From Xanthobacteraceae bacterium (lineage in GTDB: Bacteria > Pseudomonadota > Alphaproteobacteria > Rhizobiales > Xanthobacteraceae): 14,816 nt of DNA. The notes under the pieces are model-generated. The model was not told where the DNA came from. It made no database searches and saw only the letters and a list, made by a program, of their open reading frames with translations. The DNA is taken from contig JASHYD010000408.1 of the NCBI GenBank assembly GCA_030043175.1, positions 1 to 14,816 on the forward strand, given 5' to 3'. Positions 9,040-14,816 of the stretch are shown in pieces. Numbering within the stretch: the first letter of the stretch is position 1; each line of letters starts with the position of its first letter. Made by a program: the position numbers and the translations under genes.

Positions 9040-9055
9040 AGAAACGGCTAAGATC

Positions 9056-9745
9056 ATGACGGATCAACCCGAACACACCTTACCCGACCCTCCCGTGCAA
9101 GAGGGTGAGGCCAGGATGGCGACCCGGAAACGGCCGCTGGCGCTGGTTGCGGCGATCGTCGGGCTCGGCGCCCTTGCGGCGGTATACGGCGTCGTGGGCG
9201 CTGCGCGCAACGTGGGCGAACCCGCGTGCGGGTCGGCGCTCGACCTTGCGCGGCGCATGGAACCGCTCGCCCATGGTGAGGTCGCCGCCGTCAAAATCGC
9301 GGACGAGGCCCGCAAGCTGCCGGACCTGGCCTTCCGCGACGCTTCTGGCCAGCCGAAATCGCTCGCCGACTGGCGCGGCCGCACCGTTCTGCTCAATCTG
9401 TGGGCGACGTGGTGCATCCCCTGCCGCAGGGAAATGCCGGCGCTCGACGCTCTGCAGGACAAGCTCGGCGCGGCGGAGTTCGAGGTGGTCGCGGTCAACA
9501 TCGATACCCGCAATCTGGACAAGCCGAAAAGCTGGCTACGGGAGGTCGGGGTCGACCATCTTGCGTACTATTCGGACGCCAATGCGAAGGTCTTCCAGGA
9601 CCTCAAGGCAGTCGGCAGGGCGATCGGCATGCCGACAACGCTGATCGTCGACCCGAACGGATGTGAGCTAGCTTCGCTTGCTGGGCCTGCCGAGTGGGCA
9701 AGCGATGACGGTGTCAAGCTCGTGGGCGCCGCCCTCGGGCACTAG
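9056..9745 (+). CDS. tlpA: Membrane-anchored thiol:disulfide interchange protein TlpA
   Basis: TlpA is a periplasm-facing thioredoxin-like reductase that in Bradyrhizobium is needed for cytochrome oxidase maturation, acting on copper-site proteins such as ScoI and CoxB. Seen here: a single N-terminal membrane anchor (about residues 28-50), the active site WATWCIPCR with Cys120 and Cys123, and the cis-proline loop GMPTT at 191-195. Two more cysteines, Cys58 in EPACGS and Cys203 in PNGCEL, correspond to the second disulfide of Bradyrhizobium TlpA, and the tail AGPAEWAS also matches it. The start is uncertain: ATG 9056 gives a 26-residue cytoplasmic leader, whereas ATG 9116 (MATRKRPLAL), with GAGG upstream, gives a shorter one. 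Family and location are secure; its targets here are inferred from the family. Confidence 0.95.
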   Translation: MTDQPEHTLPDPPVQEGEARMATRKRPLALVAAIVGLGALAAVYGVVGAARNVGEPACGSALDLARRMEPLAHGEVAAVKIADEARKLPDLAFRDASGQPKSLADWRGRTVLLNLWATWCIPCRREMPALDALQDKLGAAEFEVVAVNIDTRNLDKPKSWLREVGVDHLAYYSDANAKVFQDLKAVGRAIGMPTTLIVDPNGCELASLAGPAEWASDDGVKLVGAALGH

Positions 9746-9823
9746 CCGCTCGCTTCGGCCAATCGATGGAGCGGGCGCCGCCAAAGGCCACAACGACCAT
9801 TGTCCGATTAGGGACGATGTGGC

Positions 9824-9976
9824 TTAGGGACGATGGGCGCGACCACAGCTTCGAAAGCCGTGATGAAACCCGCTGAGGGCGCCTTTGATGTCATGAGCGT
9901 CTCGCGAATAACTGACAAGCACCGGGGTACCGCCGAGAATATCTTCCTCAGAGCGAAGCAACGGACGATTGTTCAT
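9824..9976 (-). pseudogene. Possible DUF433-type antitoxin remnant
   Basis: From an ATG at 9976 the frame reads MNNRPLLRSEEDILGGTPVLV, split here as MNNRPLLRSEED and ILGGTPVLV, which recalls the start of DUF433 proteins (pattern ..DPEILGGTPVF.GTR.P), often antitoxins. The expected GTR-x-P and helix-turn-helix portion does not follow; after about 22 residues the sequence becomes unrelated and stops at 9824. It is probably a truncated remnant, or chance. Resemblance is by eye over about 12 residues only. Confidence 0.3.
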
Positions 9977-10100
9977 GGAACAGCACCCTTTGGACCACAA
10001 CGATCCGTTATCGGGGCTGAGATGGCGACCTGTGCGCCGCAATTCCTTGCGTCAATTTTTCCCGTTGCGGCGGTCTGCGAGGGCAGGCCATGAGAATTGT

Positions 10101-10224
10101 GGGAGCCAAACGTCGCAAGACCGCAGTTGTGGTCTCCCATCGCTCTTCTGATCGGGTCATTCCGCAGCGCGCGGGTCCGGCGCCCGATGATCGCTTCCGG
10201 CCGAGGCCGGAACTCAGGCCGGAA
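10101..10224 (+). other. Cluster of inverted repeats upstream of the sugar kinase
   Basis: Three successive pairings are visible. AGACC (10118-10122) pairs with GGTCT (10131-10135). ATCGGG (10151-10156) pairs with CCCGAT (10183-10188) and encloses CCGC/GCGG (10162-10165, 10171-10174). TTCCGGCC (10195-10202) pairs with GGCCGGAA at 10205-10212, or with a second copy at 10217-10224. The cluster ends about 95 bases before the kinase start. It may be a structured leader RNA, a small RNA or a decayed dispersed repeat; GC-rich DNA yields such pairs by chance, so confidence is low. Confidence 0.35.
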
Positions 10225-10319
10225 CGTGATGGAGAGCCCGCGTCCTTGAATGGGGGCACCAGCGTTAGATTCAAGAACACGAGCTTCGTTCGGGAGAAGA
10301 CGAAGCGAGGCGAGACACC

Positions 10320-11213
10320 GTGCAAGCACTCTTCATCGGCCAGACCTACATTGACGTTACGTTCCTGACCGACCGGCTACCGACCGGCGACGAAAAACAC
10401 GTGGCCTCGTCTTATGCGGTATCATTCGGCGGTAACGCCGTCACGGCGGCATTTTGCTGTGCCAAACTTTCGATTGTTCCTGACCTCATCGCCTCCCTGG
10501 CGGATGATTGGCTTGGCCGCATGTTTCTCGACATGGCGGCGAAGTACGCAATTCCGATTCATCCGCGAAAGGTTGCGTCGTCTTCATTGTCGTTCATCAT
10601 GCCGAAAGACGGCAGACGGGCGATCGTACGTTGCCGCGATAGCGGCTACCTCAACCCATTTCCTGCACTCGATCTCACCGGCTGCCGCGTGCTTCACGTC
10701 GACGGTCATCAGCCCGACGCGGCGATTCATTACGCCAAACAGTGCCGGGCGGCCGGAATCCTGACGTCGCTTGATGGTGGCGGACTGCGCTCCAACACCC
10801 ATGAGCTGCTGGCCTTCGTCGACGTGGCCATCGTCGCCGAGCGGCTGTGCGAGCAGATGCGGCTCACCCCTGCGGAGATGCTCGAGTACCTTAAAGCGCG
10901 AGGCTGTCGCATCGGCGGCGTCACATCGGGCGAGCGGGGCCTGCTCTGGTATGATGAGAAGGGCGCGGTCCGCTTGATGACCGCGCTCCCGGTGCCGCAG
11001 CATCAGATCTTGGACACCAGCGGCGCCGGAGACGTTTTTCACGGCGCCTATGTGTACTCCTACTTGTCCAAACCAGACCAAACTTGGGACGAACACCTGC
11101 GGTTCGCGCGGGCCGCCGCCGCGCACAAGATCCAGTACCTCGGCAATGAGTCGGGTCTGCCGACATGTGCCGACATCGAGGCGGTACGGCGCAGATTTGG
11201 CGAGCCGCCGTAG
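10320..11213 (+). CDS. PfkB (ribokinase) family carbohydrate kinase
   Basis: This is a 297-residue cytoplasmic ATP-dependent sugar kinase of the ribokinase/PfkB superfamily. It starts MQALFIGQTYIDVTF with a GTG and a weak purine-rich site (GAGGCGAG) upstream. The first family motif region is SFGGNAVTAAFCCAKL at 35-50, with the GGN glycines that contact the sugar. The second signature, DTSGAGDVFHGAY at 232-244, holds the anion-hole GAGD with Asp238 as the probable catalytic base. HVDGHQPD at 127-133 is typical of the subgroup that phosphorylates keto- or deoxy-sugars, but the substrate cannot be read from sequence. It has no neighbouring sugar transporter or dehydrogenase, and the next gene is convergent, so it appears to be transcribed alone from the structured region upstream. 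Confidence 0.93.
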   Translation: MQALFIGQTYIDVTFLTDRLPTGDEKHVASSYAVSFGGNAVTAAFCCAKLSIVPDLIASLADDWLGRMFLDMAAKYAIPIHPRKVASSSLSFIMPKDGRRAIVRCRDSGYLNPFPALDLTGCRVLHVDGHQPDAAIHYAKQCRAAGILTSLDGGGLRSNTHELLAFVDVAIVAERLCEQMRLTPAEMLEYLKARGCRIGGVTSGERGLLWYDEKGAVRLMTALPVPQHQILDTSGAGDVFHGAYVYSYLSKPDQTWDEHLRFARAAAAHKIQYLGNESGLPTCADIEAVRRRFGEPP

Positions 11214-11561
11214 CCCCCTGCAACAGCCCCGCGAGGCGTGCAATCCCCTTCCTGGGGAGGGCGACCCCGCCGTCTCATGGTGGCTATAAGCCTCGACGGC
11301 ATCTCTGTGGCCTTGTCTGATGCGACGTCTGATGCGACCGCCATGCCGGCCGCCTCGGCGAGGCCCGCAATTGCGGTTGCGGCGCAGCTCGTCGCTTGTT
11401 GCGGTCAAGATCATGCCGGTCGAGACCGACCGCAAGGATCACGTGGGATTGCCAAACCAAGGCGGCTGGGCTGGTGGCGGCGGGTGTATTGTCGATAGGG
11501 CTCAGGAGACGGGCGCCGAACTGGGTCGACGGGAAGTCAAACTCTGTGTTCGCTGCCTCTC
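11214..11561. other. Gene-free stretch between convergent units
   Basis: Nothing convincing is visible in these 348 bases between the sugar kinase stop and the end of the broken sensor kinase. TGATGCGAC occurs twice close together near 11318-11338. Open frames here are unsupported extensions of the neighbouring frameshifted gene or low-complexity Arg/Pro-rich runs. Confidence 0.55.
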
Positions 11562-12950
11562 TCAGACGCACCGCCGCTGTCGAAATCGGCTGGCAATGGG
11601 AACACAAGCTCTGAGGCCAGGAGCGTTGTCCGCCATCTCGATATGAGCGCTGTGGAGGCGGGCCACCGCCGCGACCAGACTGAGGCCCAGCCCGTTTCCG
11701 CACCTGCGGCGGCTGCGTTCCAGCCGGTAAAAGCGCTTGAAGACCTGCTGACTTTCGTGGACCAGGGATTCCTGGGCCGTCATCGGCGATCGAAACAACG
11801 GCGCCGCCATTGTCCCGAGCGACCTGCACCCTTACGCGCCCGGCATCACGGCCGTGCTTGATCGCGTTGTTGATGAGATTCGCCACGACATCGAACAGAA
11901 GGTCTCTGTCGCCGGTCACGAGCACGGGTTCATCTGCTGCCGCACTGAGGCGCGTACCTTTTTCCTCCGCGGCGGTGTCAAACAGCTCCACCACCTCGCG
12001 GGCGATGTTGGCAAGATTCACGGTGCCAAATCCAGCCTTTCGATCGCTCGCCTCGATCTGCGAGATCCGCGTGAGCGAGGCGAGCATGCGCAGGGCGGAG
12101 TCGAGGTCAGCCAAGGTCTCGCTGATCAGCGCCTGGTCGTCCTCGCCGTCGCGCGGGCCCGCATAGGCTTTTTCCAGCCGCCTGCGCATACGGGCCAAGG
12201 GCCTCCGCAGATCATGCGCCACACTATCGGCGACCTGCTTCACCTCCCCCATCAATCCCTCAATGCGGTCAAGCATCAGATTGAGGTTGTCGGCGAGCTG
12301 ATCCCATTCATCCTGGTCCCTTTCAGGGGAATTCGCCGGCCGAGGCCGCTCTGCATGATAGCCCGGCTGGTGGCGTTGATGGTTTCGATCCGCCCGACCG
12401 TGCGCTGTGTCACGATAACGCTGGTGAATCCGCCAAGGACGAACGTCAACAGGATGGTCAGCGACAGGGCGATCTCGATTTTTGCCGCGAACTCATCAAG
12501 GCCGTCGATATCCTTGCCTACCAGTAGATGATCTCCGTCCGGCAACGTCGCAAACGCTGCGCGCAACCATGGCCGGTCCGCGGCATCGGGCTTCCATTCT
12601 GGCGCATCGAAGTTGCCCCAGGCCTCGGGGCCCGCCAGCGTCGTCGGCCAGACCTTGAGATTGCCGGCAACCGGCGCTAACGAAGCATCAGCGAGCAGGT
12701 AGAGGCCGCCCTCGAAATGTTGGTCGGCGATGCGCTGCCCTATGGCGGCGATCAGCCCATCCCGTCCAGCCTGGTGGTAGGCCTGCCGCAAGGCCGCCTG
12801 CTCGGCTGCGATGGCACGATCTGATCGGCTGTGCACGTAGGATGCCGTTGACCAATAGACGTAAACGAACAGCGCCCCCACCACTGCGCTGAAGATTCCG
12901 ACGCAGATAAGGCCCAGCCTCAGCGTCGACGACCGTAGCGTCTTAGTCAG
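11562..12950 (-). pseudogene. Sensor histidine kinase broken by two frameshifts
   Basis: Joined across two frame changes, this is an EnvZ/PhoQ-like membrane kinase that would phosphorylate the adjacent OmpR-type regulator. In order: a transmembrane segment (LRLGLICVGIFSAVVGALFVY); a sensor region of about 130 residues; a second segment (ALSLTILLTFVLGGFTSVIV); a HAMP-like linker (GRIETIN); H-box SVAHDLRRPLARMR with the His codon at 12216-12214; N-box NLINNAIKHG (about 11880); G1 box DDGPGIP (11784-11764); then in another frame FKRFYRLERSR and the G2 box GNGLGLSLV (11699-11673). A one-base loss near 12312-12317 ends the first frame at TGA 12278-12276. A one-base gain near 11760-11763 throws off the second frame just after G1. 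No ATG is available at the usual start; CTG 12950 (LTKTLRSSTL), overlapping the regulator stop, is the best candidate. Confidence 0.85.
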
Positions 12951-13632
12951 CAGCAGGGATGCAAAATCCGACGCCGCGGACGGTATGAATGAGCGGATAA
13001 GCCTGCTCGCTGTCGACCTTGCGGCGGACCCGTCCGACATAGACGTCGATGACCTTGGTGTTGGGGTCAAAATGCAAATCCCATACGTGCTGCAGCAGCA
13101 TTGCCCGCGGTACCACGTGACCTTCGTTGCGGACCAAGTACTCGAGAACCTGAAATTCCCGCGGCAGCAGGTCGATGTTGCGGCCGCCGCGGGTCACGGT
13201 CCGCGACATCAGGTCAATTTCAAGGTCGCCGACCCGCAGAACGGTTTCCCGCATTGTGGCGCTGCGGCGGCACAATGCCTCCACTCGCGCCAATAGTTCC
13301 GCGAAGGCGAACGGCTTTACGAGGTAGTCATCGCCGCCGGCGCGCAGGCCGCGCACCCGATCATCGATCTCGCCGAGCGCACTGATCATGAGGGCCGGCG
13401 TCGTGACGCCGCCTTCCCTCAGCCGGCGAATGATGGCGATGCCATCGAGCCCCGGAAGCATCCGATCGATGGTCATCACAGCATATTCGGGCGTTCCTGC
13501 GCGGCTCAGCCCCTCGGTGCCGTTGATGGCGAGATCGACCTGATAGCCGTTCGTTGCCAGGCACTCCACAAGCTGCTCGGCAGCTTCCGGATCGTCTTCA
13601 ATGACCAGAACGCGGCGCCGACCTTCCGCCAT
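12943..13632 (-). CDS. OmpR/PhoB-type two-component response regulator
   Basis: This is a 229-residue DNA-binding regulator. The ATG at 13632 (MAEGRRRVLVIEDD) is chosen because GGAGGT lies eight bases upstream; a longer frame to 13698 has no support. The receiver domain (about 7-121) has the acidic pocket E12-D13-D14, phospho-acceptor Asp56 (in TIDRMLPG), Ser84 and Lys106 (DDYLVKPF). The winged-helix domain (about 130-226) shows LPREFQVLEYL, the recognition region TKVIDVYVGRVRRKVD and the wing TVRGVGF. All catalytic residues are present. It overlaps the start of the cognate-type kinase, which is frameshifted, so the regulator may be unphosphorylated or use another donor. Tandem 18-base imperfect palindromes lie upstream and probably control it. 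Target genes are unknown. Confidence 0.95.
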   Translation of the reverse strand: MAEGRRRVLVIEDDPEAAEQLVECLATNGYQVDLAINGTEGLSRAGTPEYAVMTIDRMLPGLDGIAIIRRLREGGVTTPALMISALGEIDDRVRGLRAGGDDYLVKPFAFAELLARVEALCRRSATMRETVLRVGDLEIDLMSRTVTRGGRNIDLLPREFQVLEYLVRNEGHVVPRAMLLQHVWDLHFDPNTKVIDVYVGRVRRKVDSEQAYPLIHTVRGVGFCIPAAD

Positions 13633-13699
13633 GACAGGCACCTCCGCCAGTTCTGAGAGGAATCTGATCGCGCACTCTATCACAACGTCTCTCACCAAA

Positions 13700-13736
13700 A
13701 ACTGACTTATTAGTCATAAACTGACCGATAAGTGAT
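13700..13736. promoter_or_regulatory. Tandem operator-like palindromes upstream of the response regulator
   Basis: Two related 18-base sites lie side by side with a 19-base period: AACTGACTTATTAGTCAT (13700-13717) and AACTGACCGATAAGTGAT (13719-13736), alike at 14 of 18 positions. The first contains perfect five-base arms TGACT and AGTCA around TATT. They sit about 70 bases before the regulator's start codon, in an AT-rich stretch suited to a promoter. The shape fits binding sites for a dimeric TetR- or MarR-type repressor, or for the response regulator itself in tandem; the protein is not identified. Confidence 0.55.
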
Positions 13737-13804
13737 TTGCTTATTTTTATTCTCGCCACGATGCCACTGGTGCCCCTATGGTTGAAGTCGCATTCCAGGG
13801 TCTG

Positions 13805-14107
13805 TCAGAAAACATTAAGGCATGCCCATGAATAATCACGCCAATAAATAGACATATCCATAAATAAAACCGTATCCATAAATAACTCGGTCAATTCGTC
13901 TTTTGCGATCGCTTTGTAACGCGGTGAATCGTGCGCAGTCTCGGCCTGCCGGTTGATGTCGTGAAACTCGTGCCGATCAACCGAGGCGGCCGCGACCCAA
14001 CACTCGCGTTTCCAGCACGACAAGGCACCGGCATGCTGTTCGTTGAGAACAGCCGCCATCTCCCGATAGCGCTTGTGTGCGGCGCATGGCCGCCCAGTCG
14101 GAATCAT
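13805..14107 (-). CDS. Doubtful hypothetical protein of 100 residues
   Basis: The frame begins MIPTGRPCAAHKRYREMAAV and ends MDMSIYWRDYSWACLNVF. No family is recognised and no good ribosome site is visible before the ATG at 14107. Codon third positions are not strongly GC-biased as in the neighbouring genes. The C-terminal part includes LFMDTV-LFMDMS, the product of the 18-base direct repeat. It could be a decayed or foreign small gene, or simply a chance frame. Confidence 0.2.
   Translation of the reverse strand: MIPTGRPCAAHKRYREMAAVLNEQHAGALSCWKRECWVAAASVDRHEFHDINRQAETAHDSPRYKAIAKDELTELFMDTVLFMDMSIYWRDYSWACLNVF
13855..13885. repeat. Short direct repeat, 18-base period
   Basis: TATCCATAAATAA occurs twice, at 13855-13867 and 13873-13885, with period 18, in an AT-rich patch. 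Another related AATAAATA lies just before. It could be a duplicated promoter-like or protein-binding element, or a slippage product. Confidence 0.5.
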
Positions 14108-14339
14108 GCCATGATGATCAACCGACAGATTCCAGCCGTGTGAGTCTCGCCAGGAAAATTTTCTCTACCTGTAGAAATGATGACAGAGCTATTGATGGAC
14201 AGGCCCTCAGTTTCGATTGCAAGCTTTTTCCCAGCATGAGGCGAACTGAACTTTAGCTGCGCGAATTTCAAAAGGAGCAAACATTTCGATGTGAATTACT
14301 CACCTAAAACAGCAAGCCGTCAGCCCACAATCGCCGCCG

Positions 14340-14558
14340 ATGACGTCGTCAGCAAAATCTGCGATGGCTCTTATCGAAGCAGCGACCGATCATCCCGCTC
14401 AGTTGATCGGCCGAAGCGGGCGCATTCTTGCGGCGGCGCAGGTCCTCGGTTACGTCGTCGGCTGCGCGCAGATCAGGCGACCATGCTGCAGTGTGCGGCG
14501 CAAAACGAGTCCTTTGCGTCGCGCCGTCCGGGGCGCCATTGCGGGGACGAAATCATGA
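14340..14558 (+). CDS. Doubtful small open frame upstream of coaBC
   Basis: The frame starts MTSSAKSAMALIEAATDH and contains a helical-looking stretch, LIGRSGRILAAAQVLGYVVG, before an Arg-rich tail. No Shine-Dalgarno precedes the ATG and no family is recognised. The second half looks out-of-frame. It is most likely chance or a remnant. Confidence 0.15.
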   Translation: MTSSAKSAMALIEAATDHPAQLIGRSGRILAAAQVLGYVVGCAQIRRPCCSVRRKTSPLRRAVRGAIAGTKS

Positions 14559-14616
14559 CGTAAGTTGCTGTCGTTACTGCTGAATGCTAAAATCATGCTA
14601 CGTGCTGACGGGACAG

Positions 14617-14816
14617 ATGAACATCAACGACGGACCCCATCTCGAGGGCAAGCGCATCCTCCTCATCATCGGCGGAGGAATTGCAGCTTACAAGTCGCTC
14701 GACCTGATCCGTCGCCTGAGGGAGCGCGGAGCTGAGGTCCGCGTCGTGATGACGCAAGCCGCGCAGGAATTCATCAGGCCACTCTCGGCCGGCGCTATCG
14801 CGGGCGGGCGCGTTCA
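14617..14816 (+). CDS. coaBC: CoaBC bifunctional coenzyme A biosynthesis protein, N-terminal part (3' end outside window)
   Basis: This is the start of phosphopantothenoylcysteine decarboxylase/phosphopantothenate-cysteine ligase, which converts 4'-phosphopantothenate plus cysteine to 4'-phosphopantetheine in two steps. About 66 residues are visible, from the flavoprotein-fold CoaC domain: [20 protein letters not shown], with the conserved [11 protein letters not shown]-phosphate-binding loop, then [19 protein letters not shown], then EFIRPLSA. The ATG at 14617 is preferred, though its ribosome site is weak (GGGACAG); an in-frame GTG 15 bases upstream is possible. The frame is intact to the window edge. 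This domain alone could also be a stand-alone flavoprotein decarboxylase, but the motif pattern fits bacterial CoaBC. Confidence 0.92.
   Translation, partial: MNINDGPHLEGKRILLIIGGGIAAYKSLDLIRRLRERGAEVRVVMTQAAQEFIRPLSAGAIAGGRV

Larger units (their letters stand above)
9746..10319. other. Intergenic stretch with gene remnant and stacked inverted repeats
   Basis: This 574-base gap lies between tlpA and the sugar kinase. Its left half has a 12-base direct repeat TTAGGGACGATG (9808-9819 and 9824-9835) and, on the minus strand, a short frame listed separately. Its right half (about 10100-10225) carries several inverted repeats also listed separately. No complete gene is convincing; the open frames are short, Arg-rich and lack support. 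Confidence 0.6.
13737..14616. other. AT-richer region of about 880 bases without a convincing gene
   Basis: Base composition drops in GC between about 13690 and 13900 and again near 14150-14290 compared with the flanking genes. It holds an 18-base-period direct repeat and two weak open frames, both listed separately. AAGGAG at 14272-14277 is followed 11 bases later by ATG-TGA, an immediate stop, with a GTG just after; I do not regard it as a real start. In related genomes ubiB usually precedes coaBC, but no ubiB-like sequence is present. Confidence 0.5.

Noticed and set aside
10584..11435. Minus-strand open frame of 283 codons opposite the PfkB kinase
   Set aside because: The plus strand has both PfkB signatures; the antisense frame shows no domain.
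11854..12531. Plus-strand open frame of 225 codons within the sensor kinase region
   Set aside because: It is antisense to the H-box and N-box coding segment and has no recognisable domain.
13931..14143. Plus-strand 70-codon frame in the AT-richer gap
   Set aside because: It starts with GTG without a ribosome site and overlaps the opposite doubtful frame; there is no family resemblance.

Overview
The window is a GC-rich alphaproteobacterial chromosome segment, most like Hyphomicrobiales of the Bradyrhizobium/Rhodopseudomonas/Xanthobacteraceae group. The best clue is a TlpA that resembles the Bradyrhizobium protein, including its second cysteine pair, divergent from argH. Other clues are a DUF1236 protein, an argH-lptM pair, and two orphan solute-binding proteins of families (TctC/Bug and NMT1/TauA-like) that are greatly expanded in such soil bacteria. 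Two housekeeping genes frame the window: the 3' end of gyrB on the left and the 5' end of coaBC on the right. What lies between is accessory material in which several genes are decayed.

Layout: gyrB 3' end (1-945, +); TctC/Bug periplasmic receptor (1134-2111, +), convergent with an unrecognised lipoprotein (2136-2687, -); GlcG/HbpS-like protein (2900-3397, -), divergent from an NMT1-type periplasmic binding protein (3603-4616, +); UPF0114/YqhA-like membrane protein (4789-5301, -); a decayed streptomycin-6-kinase-like gene (5344-6131, -); a secreted glycine-zipper/DUF1236 protein (6529-6942, -); lptM (7230-7517, -) and argH (7605-9017, -); tlpA (9056-9745, +); a 574-base gap with stacked inverted repeats; a PfkB-family sugar kinase (10320-11213, +); a frameshifted sensor histidine kinase (11562-12950, -) behind an intact OmpR-type response regulator (12943-13632, -); about 1 kb of AT-richer DNA with tandem operator-like repeats and no convincing gene; and coaBC (14617 onward, +).

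Functional links are limited. argH (last step of arginine synthesis) and lptM (outer-membrane LPS-translocon maturation) lie in one direction and may be co-transcribed. lysA, the usual next gene in related genomes, is absent. The regulator and kinase overlap as in a normal two-component operon, but the kinase reading frame is broken twice, so the regulator is probably orphaned. The two binding proteins have no permease or ATPase beside them. I found no CRISPR array, tRNA, rRNA, insertion sequence, phage gene or defence system. The points most worth checking are the two decayed genes, the tandem operator upstream of the response regulator, and the structured leader of the sugar kinase.
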